Assembly: GCF_041146795.1 (NCBI RefSeq)
Contig: NC_135168.1
Coordinates: forward strand, 14,064,131-14,128,130
Length of the DNA: 64,000 bases
Direction of reading: 5' to 3'
DNA from: Maylandia zebra
Taxonomy: Eukaryota; Chordata; Actinopteri; Cichliformes; Cichlidae
The first letter of the stretch is position 1. Each line of letters starts with the position of its first letter. Under the pieces are notes generated by a model. The model saw only the letters and a program-made list of their open reading frames with translations, did not search any database and was not told the origin of the DNA. Shown here piece by piece: positions 45,661 to 57,654 of this stretch. The translations under genes and the position numbers were made by a program.

Positions 45661-48600
45661 TGTTTGTTTGAACACAGTTCACGGTGGAGAACAGCTGCTG
45701 ACATAATGTGGATCCCAAGATCCATAACTGGCCTACCTGGGGCTGAAAGTCTCCATAAATGCAGGCGTTTCGGCGGCTACACCGGCTTCCACGAGTGTGA
45801 CGCTTATTTTGAGAAAATAATAGAATATAAATGTATTTTTATATTTCAATATCACAATAATCTTCCAATGTAGAACTACAAGTTAAAAAAGAAGTAACAT
45901 AAATCAAATCCACTTCAGCTAAATACTTCTCATTTATTTCCATCTTACATGCTGTGACTGCAGCCATTCCCACATCTCTGTGAATGGGACTCATGGACAT
46001 GGATCAGTGGTTGTTGATCAATGGTCCTGAGAATCTGCATAATTAAGATGAAGGAACGGAGCTCCCAGCCCATCGTTCCTGCAGCTGCTTTCAGTCTTTA
46101 TGCAAATGTCCTGTTTGTAAGACTGAAACCTGCAGCTGAGACTGAAGACGTCACCTGATGATGACGACACGTTTCTCCCACAAAACGCTGCGTCCAGATG
46201 AACAGAAGCAACAGACTCACTTTCCTGGATGATTGAGATGCATCAAGACTTCATTGTGTGTTACTTCTCATTCAGCACAGACACATTATTCCTGTTAGGT
46301 CATGTCAGCTGTCACTCAGTACAAGCACAACTGTGAACAACACAAACTTCTCTTCAATGTGTCACAGAAACACTAAGTGTGAGAGCCTGTATGACACACA
46401 GGACAGACTGTAAGCTCTGCTGGCTGCACAGCACTTTGTAACAGTTTTCCAACATGTCCTCCACCCGTGATGTCAGTGGTGGGACCCCAGTCACAGCAGT
46501 CAGCACCACCTCCTTTAAATGGATTTTATAGCAGTTCCTCCCGTTACTCGGTGCAACGCTTCTTAAATGTGTTTTTGCAGGATAAAACACAGCAGGTGGT
46601 GTAGAGAGGACGTCAGCTGACGGAGCAGAGGGAGGCAGACTGTGGATAAATGACAGAGTGAGAGGAGAGCAACCATGACAGAAGCACAGGTGTGGCAGAT
46701 AGAAGTGGCTTTATAGACACTTATTGTCAGTCCTCGTGCATGCTGTGGAAATAAGTGTCTGTGTCATGAGGTGACATGTGAGCTTATCTTTGGTCAATAA
46801 AGCTGAACGACCAGTTTTCACTTTGCTTGTTACGCTTGTTTAGTGACGTCTGGGTTTCTGTGGAGCCCGAATTTTGATGAGTTCTGGTGAAATCATCTGA
46901 GATCATCTGAGCATCGGTGAAGAGTCAGCAGAGAAAGTGTGGGACAGAAGTTTGCTTTGGACACATGGACTGAAATCAAAAAGTAACAAACAGGATTTCC
47001 AATGGACAGTATGGAGAAGTGAAAGTACACAAAGGCTGTGCTGGAACACGTGTGTTACACTTTTTGACAGCTGAGAACAAAACACAATATTTTGCATCAT
47101 CTCTGCAGTGTCTCTTCTTTCCTCTGCTGTTGTGCTTTTAGCTCCAAACTGTTTCAAATGGTTTGTCAGCAAGCTGACCTCTGACCTCTGCAGTACTAAC
47201 TCCTGACCCGTACAAAGAGCGGGCGTTTCTGACCTTTGACCTGCAGCTGTATGTCTCTCAGTCTCAGTTCTTCTCTCCGTCACTGATGGAGCAGGTGTAG
47301 TTGCTGCTGACAGTCAGTCGTTTGTTTTCTCAGAGTGAGGCTGAAGTCTGAACTGTTCAGAGCATCAGGTCTCATCAACGTGCGCTGCTGTAACGCCGCT
47401 TTGTCCTCTGAGATCACCAGGTATGAAACCTGAGTGCTGACAGAGCAGCATGTTCCCCCTCATTCACCTCCACCACCACAGCCAAGGCATGCTGGGAAAC
47501 TGAGGACACACAGACGGAGAACTGAAGTGTCTGCTGTGTGTTCATCTCAGAGTCCTCACAGGTGACACATTAGCTCCAGAACACCAAGCCAGGTGTTTGA
47601 AGCCTGACAGGGATTCTTCCCATCCAGAGGGAGGATTTAGCTGCACAACAATGAACATTAGTGTGTAGTTTAGAAACACAGACTGTGCCTGCACTGCATC
47701 TAGTGAAGAAAAGTGTTACTGCCAGAGAACGAGGCTCCTTTAAAGCAGCTGATATTAAGGTTGAAAAATCAACAATAAGCTGATGTAATCAACGTTTCAC
47801 AAAATGGTCAGCAGCTAAAATCTGGAGCCGTTCTTTGGTGGTAATTAACAGTTTGTTCTTGTTAGCTAATTATGTCATTAAAGGTAGCAGCAGAAGCCTT
47901 GTGTTGAAAGCCCATTCACTCACACATTCACACAGTATGTGTGTGTCTGTGTTACACTGTGGACATCCCTTCTGTTGGAGCGCCATCTTGTGGCAGGTTT
48001 AAGAAATGTTCTTCTTGTAAATCCAAACTGATGCACCTCCATAGCAGACTGTGGAGGCTTTCAGTGACATGAAGACTTGATTTATACTGTCATATTCTCC
48101 TGTTACACAAAGCACAGCACGCTGAACATGGATGAACTGAAACTCCCAGCATCTGACTGAGGAAAAGCACAAATCATTCTCACACTGACTCCTGCTTGAT
48201 TTTAGATTTGCTTTCAAATCCTCACACTTTCATATGAAGCACTAAATGGGCTCCAGACTGTTTATCTCAGCTTCCTGTCAAACACACTGCTGCTCACACC
48301 GAGGCTCAGTTTACTCCTCCAGCCTGGCTTAACCTGCTGTCTGTTAAAAACAGTCCCACACTCCTCTGTTTAATCCTTCTGATCAGACTCTTTGATTTTG
48401 TATTGTTTTTACCTGAAGTTGTGTTTTTGACATGGTTCTGTCTGTGAAATAAAGCTCACACACACACTGCTACAGTCCTTCATACACTTAGAAACGAAGC
48501 TGCTCCTTTCCTCAGTGCTGACACATAAAGAAGAGTTGGTTTTATATCCAACACGTCTCTGTTCCAGAAAACAGCTTCAGCAGCCTCTGAGTCTGAACTT

Positions 48601-49074
48601 GGAGTTGGTTATAAGCCACAGGCCTGTGTGCACAGCAATGAGGAAATATAATGCAGTAAGTGAAACATGGATGTGTGGAACAGATTATCCCAAAGGTTGA
48701 TTCTGTTCATCTGGACGTTCTCAGTGAAACATTTGGTCTCTCGGTCAGGTGACTCCTTTAGTCTCAGCTGACTGCAGCTTTCCAAACCTTTGTCACTGGA
48801 TCACTCACTTCATCTCCAACGTGTCCCTGACACAGACAGCTGGAGCCGTTACAGCAAAATCATTGATCATCGTTTTTAGAACATTAGCTGGTGTTGGTGG
48901 GCAGGCTAGCAGTGCTAATTGTTAGCACTAGTTCTGCTGCTCTCCCTTTGTCTCTGTTATTGTTGGTCTTTAGTGAACAATAGAAAGTGTCTTCATGAGA
49001 CTGTTGCCTAATGTTCAAATGTAGATAACACCACCTGCACCAACCTGTTACACAGCACAACCCTCTGGTGTAGC
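45661..49074. other. No gene recognised
   Basis: 3.4 kb of unremarkable sequence. 46,140-46,240 (GATGACGACACGTTTCTCCC, CGCTGCGTCCAGATGAACAG) weakly resembles the Penelope tail. Other open frames (46,354-46,590; 46,903-47,283; 48,515-48,700) lack motifs or splice support. Confidence 0.4.
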
Positions 49075-49433
49075 TTTGCCCATACGGTAAAATATATAAA
49101 TATATTTTAAAATACATTTTAAAATATATTTATATATTTTGAAATGTATTTTAGCACATATATTTTTTGGCCATTTTTTGTATATTTTGAAATATATTAA
49201 TAAAATATATTTCAAAATACAATTTAAATGTATTTAAAATCATTCAAAAAAATATAAATTTAACCCTTCATATATTTCTAAGAAAACACATTCACATGTA
49301 ACATCTGAAATAAATCTTTATTTGATGTTTAAAACATACATATAGCATATCAATCAAGCAAGGAATATTCATTTTATAAGTTTATTCTCATTACATACTT
49401 AAACATTCTAAAAGAAACACACACACATATACA

Positions 49434-49434
<1 letters not shown>

Positions 49435-49478
<44 letters not shown>
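49435..49478. repeat. (TA)n microsatellite inside the transposon
   Basis: Alternating TA/TG tract between two CACACA-type runs. Confidence 0.9.
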
Positions 49479-49481
<3 letters not shown>

Positions 49482-49978
49482 GTCTCAGTTCCCCCAGCTT
49501 TCACGGCAATCCTCAAAGCCCTTCTGGACACGCTGGGAAACCCCTTCCTTACCCCCACTGTAACAAACAAAAGTCACAGTTCTATTACTTTTATCAGAGT
49601 TAAAATAAAAATGTGATTTATGTTAGCTGGCTTCATTTAGCAAACAGATATTTCTGTTTATACAGATACAGATATTAATACAGATATATTTTACGCATAA
49701 TTTACCTCTTTTTTTTTCCTAGATGGGAAGTCTATCCAGTTCACATTACAGTAATGCTAACACCCCTTTTGGTCGTCTCTCCTTACCTTCCAGCATTCAT
49801 AAATCTGTTGACCTTCTTTGTCTGAGACCAACCACTACAATGCATCATCACCTATTTGTATTGGTAACTTACTTTACAACCTATTTTAATGGTTGCAAAG
49901 TAAGTTACTTGTGCTGTATGCAATTTTAGATACACAGAAAGTCTTCACTTACTATATATGGCTGTCATAGTGTCCTTA

Positions 49979-52794
49979 TCAAGGGCAGTTCTTCACTCTG
50001 CGCCGATGTCCGTTTTGCTCTGTCCTCCTATAAAAAGCATGAACATTTGAGTGTTTGACTAGTTTTAGATTTCCAAAAATTTGATATTTGTACAACTAAA
50101 CATTTGAACTACAATTATTATTACTACTATTATTATTACTATTGAGCGATACTTTTATGGGTAATTTTTGGTAAAGAAACTGGTGACAGAGTTGTAGGCT
50201 TTTTAAAGTACTATTAGCTAACCATTTGAACTGACTTTCAAAGCTGATTACCTTTTAAATTGCTGTGGATCAAAACCTCCAGTGGGAAGGCGGCCATTAG
50301 AAGAACACGCACCATTGAACCTGAAAATAACAAAAACAAACAAAAAACAGAACAATATATAAGAGTCCGGTAGGGTAATAAATCTCTTCTGAAGCAATAT
50401 AGTTATTTTGGGTGAAAAACAAAACATTCCTCTAAAATATATATACTGACATCAGCAATCAACATCATGATTGTAATTATTTCCTTTTTAGTACATCTAC
50501 TGCTGTTTGCATGTGTCAAGCACTACGACTGTATCTATGCATATAAATTCACCATATATATCCAGCAAAAATGTTTTGTTATAGGAAAACAAACAAAGGC
50601 ATTCAATCAGAGGTGAGAAATTAATTGGGAATATGAATTATAGGTGAACTATTCTTTACCTACTAGCAATCAAGCTTCTTTAACCAAGAAGCTTGAAATA
50701 TTTGAATGTAAAATAAAATAAATAAATAAATAATAATAAAAATAACATGATGTAATTAAAATGCACAACTTACATTAACGAAATCTGCATTTGTATCCAC
50801 AGGCTAAAAGTAAAACAGTAAATGTGTTAGTGATAGTACAGGTATTTGTAAAAAAAAAAAAAGAGGCAGTAACTGTGACGCTTCTAGTGGGATGCTAAAT
50901 GCAGAGATTTATATTTACAGTATAATACTGCATGTACGGGTAGCTGTGTTGTGAACTGTAACTGAATATTAGAGAATCTCAGAGAAATTAAATGTATTTA
51001 TTTTTTTAATTTATCAATCATAAAACTGTGTGTTTTGAAGGCCTGTTACGATAACGACTTTTTGTTGGTCGGTATATTGCCCCATAAACAATTGCGACAA
51101 GTTATGTCATTGTCATTTTAAGACCATTTTATGTCTTTGAATGTATAATCATAATATAACACCACCATAATGCAAGATCTACACACTTTCAATTGACAAA
51201 CCAACATCTAATTCTTAAAGTATTTAGATCATTGAAATTAGGAATCAAAATATTAGATACCTTAAAAACTTGAATAAATAGTAAGTTTTCTAACAAATAG
51301 AAAACAATGATATTTAATGTTATTGTTTTGTTATCATTATATTTTATTTTTGTAAATATAATGGCGGATAAATTACATCATCAACAATTATTGAGGTCAT
51401 GTACATGCATTGTGTGTTAAGTCGATATATCGATTATTGTGATAGGCCTACTGTTTTGGTATCATAACGAGCTTGTCAAACATGCATGACCACTAAACAA
51501 TGTCTAAGCAGTAGTACTGGTCTGAATGACAACAAACCTAACTAGTGTTTTGGAAAATCTGTTAGAAAACAGTTATTTCAATAATTATGATTAGCATGTG
51601 ACACAGACACCGCATAAAAAACCACAACAAATACTTACTTTAGGAGGATGGGGGAGGGCAGCATGAGGTTGAGACTTTGACATCTGTAAGAAACAAATTC
51701 ATGTATTACAAACAAGTCACTTAAAAATACATTAATGTGGCAGACTGTTCCCTGTTCAGATGCAGTGTATAAGTACAATCAGGGCTGTCACAACAATGGG
51801 GTGGGGCCAAGTGGCTGCAACCCTAGGTACAATGTGCAGGTATATATAATTACATATAATATATGTGAATAAAGCAAGAATCTGTTTAGGTTAGTCACTG
51901 TGCTGACTGATGTTTGCTAGGTTTATATGATTGCAAACTGCACAAAAACAACAACAGCAACAACATTAATGACAATGACAAACAAAATTACTTACATTTA
52001 TGTAAATCTCACATTAGGAAGATCTGCATTCGATTTCATGGGCTGAAATAAATAGGCAGAAACATTACTGCTAAAAAAATAAAAAAACAAAAACTCTAAA
52101 AAGCCTAAAAATGACTTAAAAAGCAAGGAAATGTGGAACATTGTAATTAGCGAACATTAATAAAGCATAACTGTTCTTTGTTTCTAACCTTGGTAAGTAC
52201 TCTGTAGCCAGAAGGAGAGGTAGGATTTCTGTGAAAGCCAAATTAAATGTGAATAGGCTTTGATAGTTATTGAGAAGGCAGAATAATAAGAAAAGGCAAA
52301 AGTACGTCACAATATAATTAATTAAGTTACATATTTTGATTACCAAATTATGGAAGCGTGGAGCTGCCACCCAGGCAAAAGAAAAATAGAGCTATATCAC
52401 GTTATGACGTGAAATGTTTATTGTTCTAACATTATGCTTTTCATGTTTGTATAATATAATATCACGTTATTATAATATACATAATTGTCACGTTCGCACA
52501 ATATTGTACGGACGTGATAATTATGTACATTTTTCGTACAATGTTGTTCAAACATGTTGTTCAAACATGATAGTATATTGTTAGAACGATAAACTTTTCA
52601 CGTTATAACGTGATATACTTATATTTCTCTTTTGCCTGGGTGGCAGCTCTACGCTTCCGTTCCAAATACACGAGAATAAAGTAATATTACATGGGAAAAG
52701 GCACCTGCTAGCTTGATGATGGAGGCTTCTTAGACTGGCCACCCGCCTTGGCTTCTTGTCGCCACTCCACGAAATAAAGGTCCGTTTCCTCCAT
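49979..52794 (-). other. Candidate microexon gene within the transposon
   Basis: Short minus-strand blocks each sit between AG and GT: 52,189-52,228 (NPTSPSGYRVLTK), 52,013-52,042 (PMKSNADLPN), 51,639-51,683 (MSKSQPHAALPHPPK), 50,774-50,803 (PVDTNADFVN), 50,252-50,320 (FNGACSSNGRLPTGGFDPQQ) and 49,979-50,028 (ending RRTEQNGHRRRVKNCP and stop). A possible start exon begins at ATG 52,794 (MEETDLYFVEWRQEAKAGGQ) but meets a TAG before a usable donor. Two of the blocks are 30-nt paralogues of each other. I do not recognise the product, and the phases of all blocks do not join cleanly. It is therefore a candidate gene or a decayed one. Confidence 0.35.
52352..52658. mobile_element. Palindromic MITE nested in the large transposon
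   Basis: The ends GGAAGCGTGGAGCTGCCACC and its complement match at 29 of the first 30 positions. The interior contains further inverted blocks (CACGTTAT.ACGTG on both sides), so the whole 307 bp could fold into one hairpin. There is no coding capacity. I did not find a clear target duplication. Confidence 0.7.
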
Positions 52795-53405
52795 GCCGGC
52801 TAATTATTCATCCTCATTAAAATCTCGTATATGTTCAGTTGGCAGAATTGAGAATTTTACATCTTCCAACCACTTAATTAACGCGGACATAATCGGCTTG
52901 TTTCTTCCCGTCTCCTGTATCCGGCCGTTCCTCTCGCTGTCAGATTTCGCGCCTCAGAGACGTCGTTATTTTTCAAAAAAAAAAAAAAAAAAGAAGAAAG
53001 AAAGAAAGAAAGAAACAGCAACAACTACTAAAGAGAGTTTTTGCACGTTCATTGCACATTTGTGGGAATGTTTAAATATTTAATTTTTATTAATTACTTT
53101 TCATTATATCTTTATTTTTTAAACCACCGTGGCAATGCGCATGCGCATACACTCCTGCATGCAAAGGGCTTTGGAGTTGACGTAATGTCGCAATGCATTG
53201 TGGGAGCGTAGCACCATCTTGGCAGGTCACGAATCAAAACAAGATTGCTACGAACCATTCTGAAACATAGCTCAAAAGAAAATGACGGTATAGAGACAGA
53301 TTCTGTCCAGATGCAAAGAGACGGTACTTGATTGTTGAAATGTGGACCTGTATGAAATATAGCCGTGGAGTAGAAACCCTGAAGACCAAACCGCTATTGA
53401 CTTAG
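52795..53405. promoter_or_regulatory. Probable bidirectional promoter region with NRF1-like palindrome
   Basis: The region lies between the divergent minus-strand ATG (52,794) and the plus-strand SWIM gene. It is locally CpG-richer than its surroundings and contains ATGCGCATGCGCAT near 53,134 (the NRF1 consensus is GCGCATGCGC), GCATTGTGGGAG near 53,194 and ACCATCTTGGC near 53,213 (YY1-like on the other strand). There is no TATA box. Function is inferred from layout and motifs only. Confidence 0.45.
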
Positions 53406-54631
53406 CATGATCTACTCTCATACCTTGTCTGTGGAGTCAGAGCATACACGGCGCACCAATTTCGCAATTATAAATCTCTGGAGGCGCACATCCAATTCAC
53501 CAAGGACTGGGTACAAGATTTGGCTATTTTTAAGCCTCCACGTTGTGAGTACGGTGTCATTCAAGCAAAGGTAAGTCAGCTTGAGTACTGCGAGTAAAAT
53601 GCGTTTGATTCCCCCCAACATTCAAATTAGTGCTAGCAAAAATTCATTCGTGAGGGGGAAATTACAGTGAGAACATGTAGAGGCTCTGTTAGAGGGATAA
53701 CATAGTGAGTTCAGTGCATTGATGTGACATTGTCCTGAAGGATTTAGTTATTCTTTATGGTTAAAGAAATTGCCCTAATTAATTCATATTTATTATAAAT
53801 AATCCTAATTACACATCTTGCTTCCTTGTTTGTGTCCTGTGTCACTAAAAATACATTCTGTTTTAGTTTTATACATTGATTAATGACCTGCAGAATCTCC
53901 TTGTCATATTAGGTGTCCATAGTTGTCACTTAAAGTTGAACTTTATGTTTTCTCCCTCTTGAAAGTGATTACATCCTTGCATTACATACTTTAGGTTCAT
54001 TTTTTGCTGATAGGTTTCTAAAAAGAAACATGCAGATTTAGAATATAACATGCAGCGTTCTATAGATGGATACATAAAAACACTTTATTTGTTACATTTA
54101 TGATAAATGGATTTGAAAGTAAATAAAACACATTTGTGTCGGCCTTGGCTCATAGTTCTTGTCTTTAAATGAACTTTGTCTGTGTGTGTTTCAGGTCCTG
54201 CACTCTTAAAGACTGAATTGCAGCATTGCAGCCACAGGTCATTGTGAGCATCACAGGGAAGGTTGAAGCCGCCCACTGCAGCTGTATGACTAGAGTCGTG
54301 GAGACTTGCAGCCATGTCACTGCTCTTCTGTTTAATGTAGAAGCAACAGTGAGGATCTGTGGCACAAGGACTGTTACAGATGAACCTGCATACTGGGTTT
54401 TGCTGGGTAATATGACCAAGATACAGCCAGAGGTTGGCCATAAGATAGACTTCTCCTCTTCAGCTGCCCAAAAAAAAGGTTCTTGATCAAAACATAGACA
54501 GACCATCTGTAGTGACAGGTAAAAGAAGCCATCCTCAAAAAAGAAAAGTTCCACCTGCTACTGTGGAGGAGTTGGATCAACTGATGGGACAATATTTTTC
54601 CAAGCATAGTTCTGTTCTGAATAACCCATAG
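53406..54631 (+). pseudogene. SWIM zinc-finger protein of YqaJ-nuclease type, damaged
   Basis: Exon 53,406-53,570 reads HDLLSYLVCGVRAYTAHQF, KSLEAHIQFTKDWVQDLAIF and ends GVIQAK|GTAAGT. It joins in phase to 54,195 (after TTTCAG), giving GVIQAK-VLHS.RLN, the conserved lead-in to the SWIM finger in this fish protein family. The SWIM motif follows: AAHCSCMTRVVETCSHVTAL (CxC...CxH), then EPAYWVL. Damage: a TAA where a codon is expected in VLHS.RL, a frame change before the SWIM motif, and one extra A in an A-run near 54,470. The frame resumes as VLDQNIDRPSVVTGKR and ends PPATVEELDQLMGQYFSKHS with a stop at 54,629. The YqaJ-type nuclease exons expected downstream are absent. It would act with the transposase in the nucleus. 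Confidence 0.8.
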
Positions 54632-54893
54632 TGTTTTAATTTAGGGGGCCATGTAAATACTTTGCATTTACTGAATATGTACTTACTAAATACCACTGTT
54701 CAAAAGTTGAATAAAGAAACAAAGAAATGTTTGCCTATTTTTAATTAAAAGCACTTTGTCGAACATCACATCAGTTACAATGTAGAAAAAATGTTATGTA
54801 TAGTTTACAAATGACAAAATGTTCACATAAAATCATGACAGCATTTGTATAATATCACCCACTACTAGCATTCTGTAATTTACTGTCTCTTTT

Positions 54894-54907
54894 GAAAACT
54901 TATCACT
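54894..54907 (+). repeat. 14-bp target duplication, left
   Basis: GAAAACTTATCACT, repeated at 56,327-56,340 just after a poly(A) run. It marks the ends of one retroposed insertion. Confidence 0.75.
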
Positions 54908-56326
54908 TATCACATGGAGAAACCTTTGGAATGCAAGCATGCTGATCCACACAGGTATGCACACAGGTGTACACATGGGTATTCACAGACGCGGACTACA
55001 GCTTTCTTGGCTGCTGCCTCAAAGCACACTGTGCGCTGTCTATCTTGCGTGCTGCACAATATCGTTTATTATTTAGTAACTATTGATATCTATGGCTAGC
55101 TAGTTTATTGTGATGGTGCTTTTTTTTCTATTATTATGTTGCTCTTTGTTGTTTGCTGTCTCCTCTGTTTTGTTTTTTTTCTCCATACAGGTGACCCAGG
55201 AGTTTTTTTTTGTTGTTTGTTTTTTTTTCTCTCTTCCCCCCCTTCTCACCGTCTCTTCCCCCCTTTGGTTTTCTTTCTTTCTCTCCCCCTCTTTCTTTCA
55301 TTCTTTCCCCCTGTCCTATCCCACAGTTATGTCTGTCCCGTTTGCAACTGAAAATAAAATAAATTCATAATTATAATAAAGGTCAATCAAATGGACCAAT
55401 ATGGCAAGGCCATGATGATCCACTTGGTAAAATAAATCCGCTTGCCATCTTTCTTGGCCTCAAGACAACAATTCTGATGGCTATAGATCCAAACGGGACA
55501 AAAAAAATAAAAAAATAAAGTAGTCTCAGAATAGTGAATTAAACCAACATTTATTGTTGATTTTTTTTTTAACAAGAAAAACATTTTTCAACTGAATAAA
55601 AACAATGCCAATAACCAAAATAAATAGAAGCGTACATGAAAACTACACAGTCCTTCACCTTTCTGTCTGATTTTTTTAAGGAAAACAGTTTTTCATTCCA
55701 CTAAAAACAGGACAAACCCACCAGCATGAACATTAAATAAACTATTACAATTGTAAAACAAAACTCATTTACAAAATGTAATAATTATCAGTGGGTCCCA
55801 GGAAATAGAATGTGACATGGGATTTAGATTTCCGTTACCAGGATGGTCGGGTTCAGTGTAGTCTTTATCACCACCTGTCAAAGACACATCATCAATATTC
55901 ATGTTTGCTCAGGTTATTCACTTGTTCACATCTGTCTGAGATCATTCATACTGTTGTATGGATGTGTGTACAGTATGTATATAATTATCAGCTATGTAAA
56001 AGATATTATCATCTCTGTTCTTACCTAGTTGGAAGTCCTCCATTCAAACTCAGAGAGCCGCTGGAGGAAGGTGGTGATCCGAGGGCTGATTCTTGTAACC
56101 TTCCTCTTTACGACACGACCTGTCTTCCGGCTTGTACCAAGTTTTGCAGGGCATTTTGTTCCCATGTCTGGATTGATCCTCACAAAGAACCTTTTAACGG
56201 AAAAAAGGCTGCTTTAATTTCAAAATTAAAACATACGTTACAGCAATAACCTATATGTTTCTGCAACTGTAAAAAGAGAAGGAGAAAAAAAAAAGAAGAG
56301 AAAAAAGGAAAAAAAAAAAAAAAAAA
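54908..56326 (+). mobile_element. Poly(A) retroposon, copy C, with about 0.8 kb of extra 3' sequence
   Basis: 54,912-55,512 aligns with copies A and B (ACATGGAGAAACCTTTGGAA ... CAAACGGGACAAAAAAAATA), 5'-truncated relative to both. Instead of ending at that A-rich point, the insertion continues with unrelated sequence to a second A-run (56,305-56,326). The 14-bp duplication lies outside this whole interval. The extra part includes, on the minus strand, a frame reading KRFFVRINPDMGTKCPAKLG and a downstream splice-bounded block (GGDKDYTEPDHPGNGNLNP). It therefore looks like antisense host or transposon sequence carried along by read-through. Confidence 0.7.
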
Positions 56327-56340
56327 GAAAACTTATCACT
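56327..56340 (+). repeat. 14-bp target duplication, right
   Basis: Second GAAAACTTATCACT, directly following the poly(A) of the insertion. Confidence 0.75.
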
Positions 56341-56358
56341 ACATAAACAGCACAAGAC

Positions 56359-57010
56359 TTAAGAGTATTTAACAAGAGCATATTTCCCTGGTTTTACTAC
56401 CACACTGGGGCACATGTTCACCAAAACGCAGCAAACCTTTGCCATCTTATCCAGGAAGGTCACCTTTTTACCCTCACATGGAAGAAGTAATCTGATTGGC
56501 ATGGTGGTATGTAGCATGTAGTTTGAAGCAGGGATTTCGTAGTGCCCCATGTGTAGTGTTGGAACCCAGTCAGGATTTGTTTCATTCATTTCATAGGCTG
56601 GTTTGTTGCAATAATGCCAAATAATTAGCAACTCTATAAATAGAAGGTAGTTCTGCATGTTTGTTCTAAGTTTGTGCTATGATCTCAGAGCGCATTGAAA
56701 ACAAAATTAACAGGCTATAAATAATAATATGAACTTATTTAGAACTTACCTGAATGAAAATACTGGAGCACACCAACAGATATCTGTGGCTGGTAGAGAA
56801 CTGAATATCAGCTCGTCTCGCAGCTGCTATCCAGGCTAGACGCCTTCTTTTGGTAACATCCAACACATAAGCTCCCTCATGATGCTTCCAGGTGAGGAAA
56901 CAATGAAAAGAGAGCCTGTTTTCAAGCTTATTCCTTTGTCGGTAGTGCAATCTAACATTACAACCGACCACACAGCAAGCATTTGTTTGGCCTGCTAATA
57001 TGGCGCCTTG
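56359..57010 (-). pseudogene. THAP-domain DDE transposase, middle deleted
   Basis: Exon 57,010-56,750 encodes a THAP zinc finger: NACCVVGCNVRLHYRQRNKL, LSFHCFLTWKHHEG, DVTKRRRLAWIAAARRADIQ and LVCSSIF before GTAAGT. THAP needs C2CH, and the final CxxH is C-S-S-I here, so the last metal ligand is lost. The next block (56,640-56,359) continues with KPAYEMNETNPDWVPTLHMG, which normally follows THAP in fish proteins. It then jumps to DKMAKVCCVLVNMCPSVVVK, typical of the very end of a DDE_Tnp_4-type transposase. The catalytic core between is deleted. No ATG precedes the THAP block in frame. This protein would have cut and joined the element's ends. Confidence 0.8.
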
Positions 57011-57654
57011 ACCAAAAATCCTGGCTACGCCCCATCCCGTAAGATCACGCTCCAGAGCCCTATTAACGTACGGATCTAGAAAGAAGACGCTGCATTTTTA
57101 ACTCTGAGGGAGATGGAGAATGAGCCTATTTCCAAAACAGTGGAGTGTGTTCCTTTAAGTACTAAATTGTATATATTGTCAAAAACTAAAGTGTACATAG
57201 CAGTTGTTGTATCTTGTTTACTGTATCACTGACAGATAATTTCAAAGTCAATGAACGCTACATTATAGTGAGATATTGTGTAATGTGAAATACTGTAAGC
57301 AAATGAATAAACAACCTAATTCGTGATAGACCTTTGACTCTGTTTTGTTTGAATCCAACTGTTTTTTGCAGATGTGCATAAAACATGTTACTTTTAGTAT
57401 TGTTATCATTATCATCATTATTGCACTAAATATATTTTAAATAAAGGATACTTTGATATACATTCTACTGTAAGGTTGGAAATGTATTTTCTTCACCCTA
57501 AAATATGTTTTGAAATGTATTTTGGTTTGAAAGAAATATATTTTCAATTTCAAAAATATATTTTTTTGGAGCATCACAAATACAAAATATATTTACCATA
57601 TATTTGAAATATATTTTGGCCAGGAAAAATGTATTTTTTTACCGTATGGGTTTG

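Larger units (their letters stand above)
49079..57650. mobile_element. 8.6-kb DNA transposon relic with THAP/DDE and SWIM genes
   Basis: The ends are CCCATACGGTAAAA at 49,079 and its exact complement ending at 57,650, flanked by TTTG on both sides (49,075-49,078; 57,651-57,654). Both subterminal regions of about 200 bp are packed with AAATATATTT/AAAATACATTT motifs. Inside are convergent relics of a SWIM zinc-finger gene (+) and a THAP-DDE transposase gene (-). A microexon string (-) is divergent from the SWIM gene. A retroposon (54,908-56,326) and a MITE (52,352-52,658) are nested inside. From memory, fish ISL2EU (PHIS-group) transposons pair a THAP transposase with a YqaJ-nuclease protein, which fits. 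A short TSD is usual for that group, so the 4-bp TTTG is unexplained. Confidence 0.8.
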
